This document shows positions 42,779-52,554 of a stretch of DNA of 64,000 nucleotides, in pieces (the first letter of the stretch is position 1; the number at the start of each line of letters is the position of its first letter). The DNA lies in assembly GCF_030123405.1 (NCBI RefSeq), contig NZ_CP126110.1, positions 5,524,298 through 5,588,297 of the forward strand, read 5' to 3'. Below the pieces are notes generated by a model. The model worked only from the letters and a program-made list of their open reading frames with translations. It searched no databases and was not told the origin of the DNA. The stretch comes from Neobacillus sp. WH10 (GTDB taxonomy: Bacteria; Bacillota; Bacilli; Bacillales; Cytobacillaceae). A program made the position numbers and the translations under genes.

Positions 42779-44748
42779 TCCTTTTTCACTCCTTCAAAAA
42801 ATTCATCAATGGCCAGCTTTAATTGTGCCTCTGTTTCTTCAATGGACAGACCGGTCAGCTGTGTCGCTGCATTTGTTAAATGGCCGCCGCCTTTTAAGCT
42901 CTCCATAATCACCTGCACATTGATGTTCCCCAGCGACCTTGCACTAATCCCAATGACACCTTCAGCCCGTTTTGCAATCACAAAGGAAGCCAGCACCCCG
43001 TCCATTGTTAATAGTGTATCAGCAGCTTGTGCGATAATCACTTGATCATGAAGTTCAAGTTCCGTACCTTTCGCAATTGCAATTCCATCACGGTAGAAAG
43101 ATACTGATTCAATTAATTTCGATCTTTTTATATATGTATCAACGTCTTCTTTTAAAAACTTCTGGACGAGAACCGTATCAGCACCGTGTGCCCGAAGGTA
43201 AGAGGCTGCATCAAATGTCCTAGCACCCGTTCGTAAGGTAAAACTTTTCGTATCGACAATGATTCCGGCTAACAGGGCCGTTGCCTCAATCATCTCAATT
43301 TTACCGCGTTTCGGTTGATATTCCAAAAATTCCGTTACAAGTTCCGCAGTAGAAGAGGCATAAGGTTCCATATATACCAGCAATGAGTTGGAAATAAACT
43401 CTTCTCCGCGTCGATGGTGGTCAATTACAACGACATGATCAATCTTGTTCAATAAACGTTCTTCCATCACAAGCGAAGGTTTATGGGTATCGACCACGAC
43501 AAGCAGTGTTTTATCCGTTGATATTTCTAAAGCCAGTTCAGGGCTGATAAAGCGGGAAAATAACTGTTCTTGCTGACGGAGTTCATCCATAAGCCGTTTC
43601 ACAGCGCTGTCCATATCCTGCATATTCACCACAATATAGGCTTCTTTTTGGTTCATTTGTGCAACCTTATAAATACCAATACTTGAACCAATCGAATCCA
43701 TATCAGGGTTTTTATGTCCCATAATAATGACTTTATCACTGGCGGTAATTAAATCTCTCAAGGCATGAGAGATGACACGTGCCCGAACCCGTGTCCGTTT
43801 CTCAACTGGATTTGTTTTGCCGCCAAAAAATTTCACTTTACCGTTTGGCAGTTTAATGGCTACTTGGTCGCCGCCCCTGCCTAAGGCTAAATCGAGACTT
43901 GATTGGGCTAAGACTCCTAATTCCGGTAACGAGGACACACCGGTGCCTACCCCGATACTCAAGGTAAAAGAAACATTCTGCTTCGAAGTTAATTCCCGTA
44001 TCTCATCTAGGATGCTAAACTTTTCTTTTTCAAGGACATGGAGAATTCTTTCGCTAAAAACAGCAATGAATCGTTCTGAGGAAACTCTTTTTAAGAAAAT
44101 GCCATTATCGTTTGCCCACTTATTCAAAATAGAAGTGACTAAATTATTGATACTGCCGCGCATCTGATCATCCATACCCTGAGTAAGGTCATCATAATTG
44201 TCCAAAAAGATGGTAGCAATGACCGTCCTGTCATCCTGGTACCTTTTCTCAATTTCCTTTTGTTCGGTAACATCGAAAAAGTACAATAGGCGCTCTTCAG
44301 ATTTATGAATTACGCGGAATTTTCGGTCATGGAGAGTGATAATTTCTGTCTCTACTTCCTGTTTAATCAACGGAATCAATGTATCTGCTATATCATAGAG
44401 TGACCTGCCAATCAATGTCTCCTCATCAAAATAAGATGACAGAAAAGGGTTTGACCATTCAATATAGTATTCCTCATTGATGAGCATAATCCCAATCGGC
44501 ATTTCCATCAGCGCTTCTTCGCCAACTTTTTTTACTCGGTAAGAAAGCGTTGAAATATACTCTTCCATTTCCGTACGCTCACGATGATCAATGACAAACA
44601 TATAATAAAGGGGGATAAACATCAATAGCAGCCCAGCAACGCTTAAAATCCAATTATATAACAACAGGACAATGAGCAGAATCATTGTAACGCCAATTAG
44701 CCCATAAAAAGGGTAACGAATTGACCGCTTTTCTAAAAATGCAGGCAA
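42775..44748 (-). CDS. gdpP: Cyclic-di-AMP phosphodiesterase GdpP (YybT)
   Basis: Membrane enzyme of 657 residues that hydrolyses c-di-AMP to pApA. Two N-terminal helices (about 14-54) precede a PAS domain (about 85-150), a degenerate GGDEF domain (about 173-300) and the DHH/DHHA1 catalytic region with GHKNPDMDSIGS, VVDTHKP, VIDHHRRGEEF and DTKSF, ending in the GGGH motif (SLKGGGHLTNAATQ). The start is TTG 44748 behind TAGGAG. It is linked to yybS and rplI in the usual Bacillus order. Confidence 0.96.
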   Translation of the reverse strand: MPAFLEKRSIRYPFYGLIGVTMILLIVLLLYNWILSVAGLLLMFIPLYYMFVIDHRERTEMEEYISTLSYRVKKVGEEALMEMPIGIMLINEEYYIEWSNPFLSSYFDEETLIGRSLYDIADTLIPLIKQEVETEIITLHDRKFRVIHKSEERLLYFFDVTEQKEIEKRYQDDRTVIATIFLDNYDDLTQGMDDQMRGSINNLVTSILNKWANDNGIFLKRVSSERFIAVFSERILHVLEKEKFSILDEIRELTSKQNVSFTLSIGVGTGVSSLPELGVLAQSSLDLALGRGGDQVAIKLPNGKVKFFGGKTNPVEKRTRVRARVISHALRDLITASDKVIIMGHKNPDMDSIGSSIGIYKVAQMNQKEAYIVVNMQDMDSAVKRLMDELRQQEQLFSRFISPELALEISTDKTLLVVVDTHKPSLVMEERLLNKIDHVVVIDHHRRGEEFISNSLLVYMEPYASSTAELVTEFLEYQPKRGKIEMIEATALLAGIIVDTKSFTLRTGARTFDAASYLRAHGADTVLVQKFLKEDVDTYIKRSKLIESVSFYRDGIAIAKGTELELHDQVIIAQAADTLLTMDGVLASFVIAKRAEGVIGISARSLGNINVQVIMESLKGGGHLTNAATQLTGLSIEETEAQLKLAIDEFFEGVKKE

Positions 44749-44773
44749 AGTTCTCAGCTCCTAGACGCTAGTC

Positions 44774-45712
44774 TTACTCTTTTTTTTCAAACTGCTTTCT
44801 ATAATCAAAGCCTAAATCAGTAATACCTAATAACAATATTATATAACGGACAATTGGAATCGTGAAAGAAAGAATTGCAACAAACACACCAAGTCCCCTA
44901 GCAACTGACTTTTGATGGAATATAAAAAATAAAAAGGCCAGTCCCTGAAAAATAAGAAAAAACTCCAATATGTATCGTGCATTGATTAAAACAGAAAATA
45001 TATAGGTTTCTTCATGAGGTCGAAACAGCAGCATCGACCCTAAGGCAATTAAATAGTACCACAAAAGGCTTTTTGGCAAGGAAAGATTACGGAATTTGCC
45101 CCATGTCTTTACGTTTACACCAAATCTTTTTACAACCGGAAAACACACCCACTGAATAATAAAGGAAATTAAAATGGATCCCATGATCAAAAAGCTAGGT
45201 GCATAAATTTCGATCATTTTTATGAGATTGACATTTTGCTCTTTTAGAACTTTAATTTGATCTTCTCGTCCCATAGCTTTCAGCATCTCTTCGGACATTG
45301 ATTGATTTAAGACAGTATGAAGTTCATGAATGATATCAATTTTCATAAAAGCAGTAATAACTACATAATAAATGACCAAACCCGCCATTAAGATTAATGA
45401 ACTGGAAATTAAAATAGCAGTCCGGCTTTTGTTCTTTTGCAGCATGTATCCAATAACCACACCGGCAGCTCCGTAAAAAAGCATGAGGCCAAGACCTGGT
45501 ATTGAACCTGCAATAAATGAAATGACGATTGCAGCTAAAAAGAAGGCAGCAATATTTTTAATGCTGTTTTTAGCCGCGAATATAATAAACGGCGCCGGCA
45601 GGACAACGTTTAAAAAGGAACCAATAAGCGGTACGTAAATCGTTATTAATAATAATACCGTAAATGCAGCTAATAGGACGGCACCTTCTGTGAGTTTGCT
45701 TACATTTTTCAC
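44774..45712 (-). CDS. yybS: DUF2232 membrane protein YybS
   Basis: Membrane protein of 312 residues with about eight helices, DUF2232 family, conserved beside gdpP and rplI in Bacillaceae. Its function is not known; weak resemblance to S-components of ECF transporters has been noted for the family. It lies 25 bases upstream of gdpP on the same strand. Confidence 0.88.
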   Translation of the reverse strand: MKNVSKLTEGAVLLAAFTVLLLITIYVPLIGSFLNVVLPAPFIIFAAKNSIKNIAAFFLAAIVISFIAGSIPGLGLMLFYGAAGVVIGYMLQKNKSRTAILISSSLILMAGLVIYYVVITAFMKIDIIHELHTVLNQSMSEEMLKAMGREDQIKVLKEQNVNLIKMIEIYAPSFLIMGSILISFIIQWVCFPVVKRFGVNVKTWGKFRNLSLPKSLLWYYLIALGSMLLFRPHEETYIFSVLINARYILEFFLIFQGLAFLFFIFHQKSVARGLGVFVAILSFTIPIVRYIILLLGITDLGFDYRKQFEKKE

Positions 45713-45797
45713 TACTTCACCTCTATATATTTTCCAAGCTATTCTCTTATTTTAGACTAAATAGGAGCATTGATTCAACAGAGTAAAAAGTAAAAAA

Positions 45798-45822
45798 GGC
45801 AGCAAGGGCGCCCCTTACTGCC
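45798..45822 (-). terminator. Terminator of rpsF-ssb-rpsR
   Basis: GGCAGTAAGGG and CCTTGCTGCC on the minus strand form a GC-rich stem followed by TTTTTTAC. Confidence 0.85.
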
Positions 45823-45832
45823 TTAATGCTTA

Positions 45833-46072
45833 TTATTCACCAGCCACGAATGGTAGTAATGCCATTTGACGTGCGCGTTTGATAGCAACTGTTAGTTTGC
45901 GTTGGTATTTAGCGCTTGTACCAGTTACACGACGTGGTAAAATCTTTCCACGTTCAGAGATGAATTTTTTAAGTAAATCTACGTCTTTGTAATCGATGCG
46001 AGTGATGCCATTTGCTGTAAAATAGCACACTTTACGACGTTTTGCGCGACCGCCTTTACGTCCTCCTGCCAT
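45833..46072 (-). CDS. rpsR: 30S ribosomal protein S18
   Basis: Protein of 79 residues with the S18 signature region IDYKDVDLLKKFISERGKIL and PRRVTGTSAKYQRKLTVAIK. AAAGGAGGG precedes ATG 46072. Last gene of rpsF-ssb-rpsR; S18 pairs with S6 on the 30S platform. Confidence 0.97.
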   Translation of the reverse strand: MAGGRKGGRAKRRKVCYFTANGITRIDYKDVDLLKKFISERGKILPRRVTGTSAKYQRKLTVAIKRARQMALLPFVAGE

Positions 46073-46120
46073 GAAAATTCCCTCCTTTATTTTTTATGTT
46101 AAAACGTTCGTAAGGTTTTT

Positions 46121-46648
46121 TTAGAATGGCAGATCATCATCAGAGATGTCAATTTGACCATTTCCGGCAAATGGATCTTCATCCATTCGCGTAAAACCTT
46201 TATTTTGATTTTGATTTTGATTTTGATTTTGTCGTTGATTCTGATTGCTGCTGCCATATGGATTACCTTGTGGTTCCATTGGAGGAGCACCGTAATAATC
46301 GTTGCTTCTTCCGCCACCGCCAGAAGACGACTTAGGTTCTAGAAATTGAACACTTTCTGCTTGAACCTCTGTAACGTACACACGTTTACCATCTTGTCCT
46401 TCATAGTTGCGGGTTTGGATCCGGCCATCAACACCTGCTAGGCTGCCTTTCTTTAAAAAGTTCGCCACATTTTCAGCAGGTTTACGCCAAACAACACAGT
46501 TAATAAAGTCTGCTTCTCGTTCACCTGTCTGATTAGAAAATGGACGGTTAACAGCTAACGTAAACGTAGCAACAGGAACCCCATTTGGTGTATAACGCAA
46601 ATCAGGATCTTTTGTTAAACGGCCAACAAGCACGACACGATTCATCAT
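46121..46648 (-). CDS. ssb: Single-stranded DNA-binding protein
   Basis: Protein of 175 residues: an OB fold (about 1-110, MMNRVVLVGRLTKDPDLRYT; FINCVVWRKPAENVANFLKK), a disordered linker and the partner-binding tail DISDDDLPF. ATG 46648 lies 9 bases behind GGAG. The linker includes an NQNQNQNQ run encoded by about five near-identical 6-base units (46200-46235), a likely slippage site. Essential for replication; sits between rpsF and rpsR. Confidence 0.96.
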   Translation of the reverse strand: MMNRVVLVGRLTKDPDLRYTPNGVPVATFTLAVNRPFSNQTGEREADFINCVVWRKPAENVANFLKKGSLAGVDGRIQTRNYEGQDGKRVYVTEVQAESVQFLEPKSSSGGGGRSNDYYGAPPMEPQGNPYGSSNQNQRQNQNQNQNQNKGFTRMDEDPFAGNGQIDISDDDLPF

Positions 46649-46676
46649 CAGAATCAACTCCTTTTTTCTGGTACAT

Positions 46677-46692
46677 GTTTCACATGAAACAT
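46677..46692. promoter_or_regulatory. parS-like site between rpsF and ssb
   Basis: TGTTTCACATGAAACA differs from parS by one central base, which breaks the CpG of the palindrome. Confidence 0.6.
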
Positions 46693-46719
46693 TTTTTACC
46701 AAAAATATTTATATTAATC

Positions 46720-47007
46720 TTATTCTTCTACTTTAATAACGATATGGCGAATGATATCTTCGCTGATCTTTGCAAGACGAGAGAATTCTTGTACTGAAGC
46801 AGCTGAAGATGTTGTTTTAGCGATTTGGTAGTATCCATCACGGAAATCGTTGATTTCGTATGCTAGACGGCGCTTACCCCAATCTTTTGTTTCAGCAGTT
46901 TCCGCACCATTATCAAGAAGAATTGTGTTGAAACGCTCAACAAGAGCCTTTTTCGCTTCATCTTCAATATTTGGGCGGATGATGTACATGATTTCGTACT
47001 TATTCAT
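46720..47007 (-). CDS. rpsF: 30S ribosomal protein S6
   Basis: Protein of 95 residues: MNKYEIMYIIRPNIEDEAKK, DWGKRRLAYEINDFRDGYY and a C-terminal IIRHIVIKVEE. ATG 47007 follows AAAAGGAGGTGA; a frame start at 47055 is rejected. First gene of rpsF-ssb-rpsR. Confidence 0.97.
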   Translation of the reverse strand: MNKYEIMYIIRPNIEDEAKKALVERFNTILLDNGAETAETKDWGKRRLAYEINDFRDGYYQIAKTTSSAASVQEFSRLAKISEDIIRHIVIKVEE

Positions 47008-47155
47008 CACGGTCACCTCCTTTTGGTCTAAACGGCCCGAATGGGCAAGGAGCAATTATTCATTACTCACAAGTTGAAATTATATCATATGTAAAAAGTA
47101 AATGCAATGTCCTTCACAATAATGCCTTACTTATCCCTAAAACAAAAACGGGAAA

Positions 47156-47178
47156 GGCTCTGCAAAAATTGCAGAGCC
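47156..47178 (-). terminator. Terminator of ychF
   Basis: GGCTCTGCA and TGCAGAGCC form a perfect 9-bp stem with a T-rich loop, followed by TTT. Confidence 0.8.
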
Positions 47179-47191
47179 CTAGATTTTCAGT

Positions 47192-48292
47192 TTACACGTT
47201 AAAACGGAAATGGATGACATCGCCGTCTTTTACTTCATATTCTTTCCCTTCTAAGCGAACTTTCCCTGCCTCTTTCGCAGCATTGTGGCTGCCGGCAGCA
47301 AGTAAATCATCATAAGAGACTGTTTCCGCCCGAATAAAGCCTCGTTCGAAATCAGTGTGGATAATTCCCGCACATTGCGGTGCCTTCATGCCTTTTCTAA
47401 ATGTCCAGGCGCGAACCTCCTGTACACCTGCCGTAAAGTAGGTAGCTAAACCAAGCAGGCTGTAAGCAGCACGGATTAATTGGTCAAGGCCAGATTCTTC
47501 AATGCCAAGCTCCTCAAGGAACATCTGCTTTTCTTCGCCCTCAAGCTCAGCAATTTCTTCTTCAATTTTGGCACAGATGACGATCACTTCGGCATTATCA
47601 GCACTAGCAAATTCACGTACCTTTTGTACATATTCATTGTTAGATGGATCGGCAACATCATCTTCACTTACGTTTGCAACATATAGGACAGGTTTGATGG
47701 TTAAAAGATGCAGTCCCTTTACCAATTTCATTTGCTCTTCAGTAAAATCAACCGTACGAGCAGGTTTTTCTGCTTCAAATGCATCACGCAGCATCACGAG
47801 GACTTCAAATTCAGCAGCAGCATCCTTATCTTTTTGCTTAGCCAATTTCTCGACACGGCCAATTCGCTTTTCCACCGATTCCATATCTGCAAGGATCAAC
47901 TCTAGGTTGATGGTTTCAATATCATCAATTGGGTCAACTTTTCCGGATACATGGGTAATGTTTTCATCTGCAAAGCAGCGAACTACTTGGCAAATGGCAT
48001 CAACCTGGCGAATATGAGAAAGGAACTTGTTACCGAGTCCTTCACCTTTACTTGCTCCTTTCACTATACCGGCAATATCGGTGAATTCAAAGGCCGTTGG
48101 TACTGTTTTCTTCGGTTGAACTAATTCAGTTAATTTTTGTAGACGGTGGTCAGGAACCTCAACAATTCCGACATTCGGGTCAATCGTACAGAAGGGGTAG
48201 TTTGCTGATTCTGCTCCTGCCTGAGTTATTGCATTAAAAAGAGTAGACTTACCAACATTCGGTAACCCTACGATACCAGCTGTTAAAGCCAT
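47192..48292 (-). CDS. ychF: Redox-regulated ATPase YchF (Obg family)
   Basis: P-loop protein of 366 residues. G1 is GLPNVGKSTLFNAIT (about 8-22). FTDIAGIVKGASKGEGLGNK, the NVSED segment that replaces the usual NKxD and favours ATP, and a C-terminal TGS domain (about 280-365) follow. It associates with ribosomes and stress responses. The length matches the family. Confidence 0.96.
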   Translation of the reverse strand: MALTAGIVGLPNVGKSTLFNAITQAGAESANYPFCTIDPNVGIVEVPDHRLQKLTELVQPKKTVPTAFEFTDIAGIVKGASKGEGLGNKFLSHIRQVDAICQVVRCFADENITHVSGKVDPIDDIETINLELILADMESVEKRIGRVEKLAKQKDKDAAAEFEVLVMLRDAFEAEKPARTVDFTEEQMKLVKGLHLLTIKPVLYVANVSEDDVADPSNNEYVQKVREFASADNAEVIVICAKIEEEIAELEGEEKQMFLEELGIEESGLDQLIRAAYSLLGLATYFTAGVQEVRAWTFRKGMKAPQCAGIIHTDFERGFIRAETVSYDDLLAAGSHNAAKEAGKVRLEGKEYEVKDGDVIHFRFNV

Positions 48293-48390
48293 TCACGTTC
48301 ACTCCTCAATAAAAATAAATCTATTTAAAAAAATGTGTTTAATAATTTTAAAAAGCCTCTCACAATTATAGGCAACAATGGCTAAAAAAA

Positions 48391-48415
48391 CAACTGCCGC
48401 TTATGGAGCGGCAAT
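48391..48415 (-). terminator. Terminator of yyaE
   Basis: TTGCCGCT and AGCGGCAG on the minus strand form a stem followed by TTGTTTTTTT. Confidence 0.8.
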
Positions 48416-48420
48416 TAGTA

Positions 48421-50427
48421 TCACTTTATTTTTTCAAGATTAACAAGGCAATCGTATAACGTACTTCCAAGGCCATTATCGGATTCCCTATTTGAAGTTA
48501 AATGATTGACAGACCCGCCAAACTCTTTCCAAATACCCTCATCAATATTAATCGTGTCCGGGTGGACCTTTGCTAAAATGGAAATAAACCCTTTTATTTC
48601 GCCGCGGTCATTCCACACCTTGACGAAATCACCTTTTTCCAGCCCCAAACTTTCAGCAATATTTGCAGCAATCTCCACCTTCACTTTCGGCTTTGAAGCG
48701 AATAAGTGATAGTTCTGCGAGTGGTTTGAGCGTAATGGATGAATCGTAAGGAGATGATACGGATATTTTTCTGCAAGCTTAGGGTTTGCCCATTTCGATT
48801 CATCTGGAACCGCTAAAGTTAACAGACCGTTATCACCTTTTTGTTGAGCTGTAAATTCATACTTGCCTGTCGGTGTTTGAAACGTATGGTCATGCCATGG
48901 GATTTTTACAACAGGAAGTTCCATTGTATGGTGCGCTCTTAATTTTTCTAGGGTAATGCCTTTGTCATTCAACGGCTTAAGGGCCATCTTCAGCCACTCT
49001 TCCCTTGAGAAATCAAAATCCTCACCAAAGCCAAGCCTGCCGGCTAATTGTGTCCAAATCCATAAATCCGGCTGTGCCTCACCAGGAGCTGTAACGAGTT
49101 TCGGGCCATAATTCACATAATGATGGTACATCGAAGAATAATAAAGATCTTCTTCCTCAAAAGCAGTTGTGGTCGGTAAAACATAATCTGCAAGCATAGC
49201 TGTGTCGGTCATAAATTGTTCAATCACAACAAGTGTCTCAACAGAGGAGAAGGTCTTTTCAACCATATTGGTGTCAGGCACCTGTGTCAGCGGGTTGCCG
49301 CATGTCACAACAATCATCTTAATTTCCGGATCCGTTGCCGTTAGCACTTCTTCCGCCTGCTTCATAATGGAAAATTGCCTGTAGTTTGTCCTACAGTGAG
49401 CAAGTGTTAACTCTTCAAAAGCAAAGCTCTGTCCCACCTGTAGATTGGCGTAATTGGCACCGCCACCGGCAATGCCTATATTCCCGCTTACGGCGGCAAG
49501 GGCATCAATAAACCGAATCGTATTTCCGCCGTTTTTATATCGCTGTAAACCTAAACCCATATAGGTTGAAGTTGGTTTATCAGCATAAACATTAGCTAAT
49601 GTAGTCATTACCTCACAGGAGACTTCTGTCCTTTCGCTAATTTCTTCTAATGAAATACCATTGAGAAGCCTTGATAAATCAGCAAAACCATGTGTGGATC
49701 GTTCAATAAATTCCTGATCCTCCAAACCTAACCGAAGTATTTCCTTAATAATTCCTGCAGCTAATAAACCGTCCATCCCAGGCTTAATAGTTATATATTC
49801 ATCGGCTATTTTTGCCGTCGCATTAAAAAGCGGATCAATAACAAATATTTTTGCTCCTTGTTTCTTAGCTTCCAGCAGTTTTTCGTAAAAATGCATGTTT
49901 GTCCGGGCAACATTTCGTCCCCAAATAATAATGTTTTTACTGTTGCCAATGTCAGCAGGACCATGGCTCCAGGCATTCCCAAAATCCCATTTTTGCGCCT
50001 CAATTCCGGCGCCCCAGCAAAGTGATCCATAAAGCTCCGTTACGCCGCCGTAACAATTAAAAAAGCGCTGGTCTAAGTTTTTTAAGATCCCGTTATTGGC
50101 ATAATCATGACTGTGGAGGACAGCAGTTGTCCCATATTTTTCTTTAATTCCATATAATTTAGCAGCTATCTCATCCAGCGCCTGATCCCAGGAGATTTGC
50201 TCAAATGTACCATTTACCTTTTTTAAGGGGTGCAATAAGCGCTGCGAGGAGTTTGCCCTTGTTTCCAACATCCGTCCACGTCCGCAAATTTTACCTTGAG
50301 TAATGGGATGTTCCGGATCGCCTTCTACTTTAGTAACCCTGTCCTGATCAATTGTTACATTGAAACCGCAGCTATCCCAGCAATTTAACGGACAAGCAGC
50401 CTTTCGTACTTGTGCCAAAATCTCCAC
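48421..50427 (-). CDS. yyaE: Molybdopterin oxidoreductase (YyaE-like)
   Basis: Mo-bis-MGD enzyme of about 668 residues. The N-terminal [4Fe-4S] motif is ACPLNCWDSCGF with the fourth cysteine in GKICGRGR. The molybdopterin domains follow (GSLCWGAGIEAQKWDFG; IIIWGRNVARTNMHF), and the C-terminal dinucleotide-binding domain carries TIHPLRSNHSQNYHL. Substrate unknown; family members reduce or oxidise small compounds under low oxygen. The start is GTG 50427 or TTG 50418 behind GGGGGTGG. B. subtilis has yyaE in the same neighbourhood. Confidence 0.88.
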   Translation of the reverse strand: MEILAQVRKAACPLNCWDSCGFNVTIDQDRVTKVEGDPEHPITQGKICGRGRMLETRANSSQRLLHPLKKVNGTFEQISWDQALDEIAAKLYGIKEKYGTTAVLHSHDYANNGILKNLDQRFFNCYGGVTELYGSLCWGAGIEAQKWDFGNAWSHGPADIGNSKNIIIWGRNVARTNMHFYEKLLEAKKQGAKIFVIDPLFNATAKIADEYITIKPGMDGLLAAGIIKEILRLGLEDQEFIERSTHGFADLSRLLNGISLEEISERTEVSCEVMTTLANVYADKPTSTYMGLGLQRYKNGGNTIRFIDALAAVSGNIGIAGGGANYANLQVGQSFAFEELTLAHCRTNYRQFSIMKQAEEVLTATDPEIKMIVVTCGNPLTQVPDTNMVEKTFSSVETLVVIEQFMTDTAMLADYVLPTTTAFEEEDLYYSSMYHHYVNYGPKLVTAPGEAQPDLWIWTQLAGRLGFGEDFDFSREEWLKMALKPLNDKGITLEKLRAHHTMELPVVKIPWHDHTFQTPTGKYEFTAQQKGDNGLLTLAVPDESKWANPKLAEKYPYHLLTIHPLRSNHSQNYHLFASKPKVKVEIAANIAESLGLEKGDFVKVWNDRGEIKGFISILAKVHPDTINIDEGIWKEFGGSVNHLTSNRESDNGLGSTLYDCLVNLEKIK

Positions 50428-50502
50428 CCCCAGATGACATTTTCTATACCAATTTTTCTTATAAGAATAATATAATTATACAAAAAAAAGAAGCATGAAG
50501 TA

Positions 50503-50700
50503 TTATCCTTCATGCTTTACCAAAATCTTCTTCATTTTCCGTGAAAACTCTTTCCTTGGAATGAGAACGCTATGCCCGCAGCCCTCACATTTAATCCTGA
50601 TATCCATACCCAAGCGGATAATTTTCCAACGATTGGTTCCGCACGGATGCTGCTTCTTCATCTCGACAACATCATTTAGGGCAAATTCCTTTTCTTCCAT
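50503..50700 (-). CDS. yyzM: DUF951 small zinc-ribbon-like protein YyzM
   Basis: Protein of 65 residues with HPCGTNRWKIIRLGMDIRIK followed by CEGCGHSVLIPR, a pattern of paired cysteines typical of DUF951. Function unknown. ATG 50700 lies 9 bases behind GGAGG; the GTG at 50709 is too close to it. It sits 18 bases downstream of the mechanosensitive channel gene. Confidence 0.9.
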   Translation of the reverse strand: MEEKEFALNDVVEMKKQHPCGTNRWKIIRLGMDIRIKCEGCGHSVLIPRKEFSRKMKKILVKHEG

Positions 50701-50718
50701 AACTTTCACCCTCCATTT

Positions 50719-51591
50719 CTATTTTGATTGCTCTGAACCGCTTTTGTACAAAAAAAGATTTGGATTTGGAGCCTTAATATGATTCTCGTCTAATAAAAGC
50801 TTGATATCCTTCCGAATTGCCCGCGAAACTCCTGCCTGCTTCGTAGGTAATGTTTCAGCTATAACCCGTAAAACAATCTCAGTTGGCCCCATCGTTTGTA
50901 TTCCTAAAAGCTCAGGAGTTTTCGTTAACTCTTCGTATTGATTTGGCATCGTTTTAAGGGCTTCTTCAATTACCTTTTCCGCCTTTTCGATGTCTTCACC
51001 ATAGGATATCGCAATATCAATAATCGCAAGACTATTATTTAACGAAAAATTGGTTACCTGGGTGATGCTGCCATTCGGTAAAATATGAACTTCACCTGTC
51101 CAGCTTTTAATTTTTGTCGTTCTTAACCCAATTGTTTCGACATTGCCTTCAAATTGTCCTATGCGAATATGGTCACCGACCGAAAATTGATCCTCAAATA
51201 TAATAAAGAAACCGGAAATAACATCTTTAACTAGACTTTGTGCACCAAATCCTACTGCTAAGCCGACAATTCCGGCACCTGCAAGCAGTGCCTTCACATC
51301 GATCCCTAAAACAGAAAGAATCATCATAATCGCAATAAAATAAACCACATAGGTAAGAACACTATCAAGCAGCTTTGAAAGTGTATCTTCTCGACGTTCT
51401 GTTGTATTAAGCGGTGACAAATTTCTAATCTTAAAAATGTTGTGGATTGCCACTTTGCCAATACGGACTATGATATTTGCAATAACCATAATGGCAACAA
51501 TTTTTAGCACGGCTCCTCCGAGATTCAGCCATGTGTCTTCGTTTTGAAATTTATTTATATCATCTTGAAATCCCTTTGTTATGATATTCAT
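50719..51591 (-). CDS. Small-conductance mechanosensitive channel (MscS family)
   Basis: Protein of 290 residues. Three N-terminal helices are followed by the pore helix GAGIVGLAVGFGAQSLVKDV (about 109-128), with the glycine/alanine packing pattern of MscS TM3, then the beta domain (DQFSVGDHIRIGQFEGNVET; LPNGSITQVTNFS) and a C-terminal alpha/beta region. It releases solutes on hypo-osmotic shock. AAGGTGTAAAAATG start context. Confidence 0.93.
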   Translation of the reverse strand: MNIITKGFQDDINKFQNEDTWLNLGGAVLKIVAIMVIANIIVRIGKVAIHNIFKIRNLSPLNTTERREDTLSKLLDSVLTYVVYFIAIMMILSVLGIDVKALLAGAGIVGLAVGFGAQSLVKDVISGFFIIFEDQFSVGDHIRIGQFEGNVETIGLRTTKIKSWTGEVHILPNGSITQVTNFSLNNSLAIIDIAISYGEDIEKAEKVIEEALKTMPNQYEELTKTPELLGIQTMGPTEIVLRVIAETLPTKQAGVSRAIRKDIKLLLDENHIKAPNPNLFLYKSGSEQSK

Positions 51592-51901
51592 TTTTACACC
51601 TTCCTTAAATTCGTTTTTTCCGTATTAACGGACAGTAAGTCCCTATATCAAGAATTTATACGTAAATAAAAAGACTAAGCTTTAGGATCAATTGTCCGGA
51701 AATATCCGATTAGTTTACTAGCATTCCACGGTGATATATCCCCCACGGATTGAAGTTTCACTTTTTCCAAATCTATTTTAGCAATTTTTCTATGCAGATA
51801 ATAGCATTATGAATTTTTGTTTTTCTATCCTCTTTATGTATAGATTTCCTGGATTTTCCGTATAATAATAAGAGTTAATACAGGTTTAGGGAGTGGACTT
51901 G
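51592..51901. other. Divergent intergenic region mscS/yyaC
   Basis: About 310 bases, no gene. It must carry promoters for both flanking genes; I see no operator I can name. Confidence 0.5.
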
Positions 51902-52534
51902 ATGAATCTGAAAAGCAGTTTTTTTGACAGGAGGGCAAAGGTACGTTTCATTCATGATGATTTTCACGCTGCAGAAAATCTCGCTGAGGAGTTACTCCTT
52001 AATATTTCCAGCGAAACAAGCCGCCCCATTGTGTTCATTTGTATTGGAACAGACCGTTCCACGGGAGATTCATTAGGTCCGCTGGTCGGAAGCCTGCTCG
52101 AGGAGAAGAACCTCCAATCATTTTTCGTATATGGAACATTAGACGAGCCTATTCATGCGATGAACCTTGCAGAAAAACTGAAGGAGATCCATACAAATCA
52201 TGTTGATCCCTATATTATTGGAATTGATGCCTGTTTGGGACGGATCAAAAATGTCGGCGTCATTCAAGTCGGGCATGGGCCTGTCAAACCAGGCGCAGGA
52301 GTGAACAAGGAGCTTCCTGCCGTCGGTGACATACATATCACTGGAATCGTAAATGTCAGTGGGTTTATGGAATTTTTTGTATTACAAAACACACGCTTAA
52401 ATCTTGTGATGAAAATGGCGAAAACGATTGCAGGTGGCATATACCAAGCAAGCCTATTGTACCCAAAACAAAGCTTGAGTGAATTAAATTGGATGGAAGA
52501 TGAGCAAACAAATAAAAGAGCAAACGGTAACTAA
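51902..52534 (+). CDS. yyaC: Spore protease YyaC (DUF1256, germination-protease-like)
   Basis: Protein of 210 residues of the DUF1256/YyaC family. It carries FICIGTDRSTGDSLGPLVGS, the hydrogenase-maturation/GPR protease-like fold core, then DACLGRIKNVGVIQVG and PGAGVNKELPAVGDI. It is present only in endospore formers, so it marks the organism as sporulating. ATG 51902 lies 9 bases behind TTTAGGGAG. It is one of the few rightward genes here. A terminator overlaps its end. Confidence 0.92.
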   Translation: MNLKSSFFDRRAKVRFIHDDFHAAENLAEELLLNISSETSRPIVFICIGTDRSTGDSLGPLVGSLLEEKNLQSFFVYGTLDEPIHAMNLAEKLKEIHTNHVDPYIIGIDACLGRIKNVGVIQVGHGPVKPGAGVNKELPAVGDIHITGIVNVSGFMEFFVLQNTRLNLVMKMAKTIAGGIYQASLLYPKQSLSELNWMEDEQTNKRANGN

Positions 52535-52551
52535 CTGAATGCTCTTTTTTA
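52514..52551 (+). terminator. Terminator overlapping the yyaC 3' end
   Basis: AAAAGAGCA and TGCTCTTTTTT form a stem; the left arm lies within the final codons of yyaC. Confidence 0.75.
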
Positions 52552-52554
52552 CAT

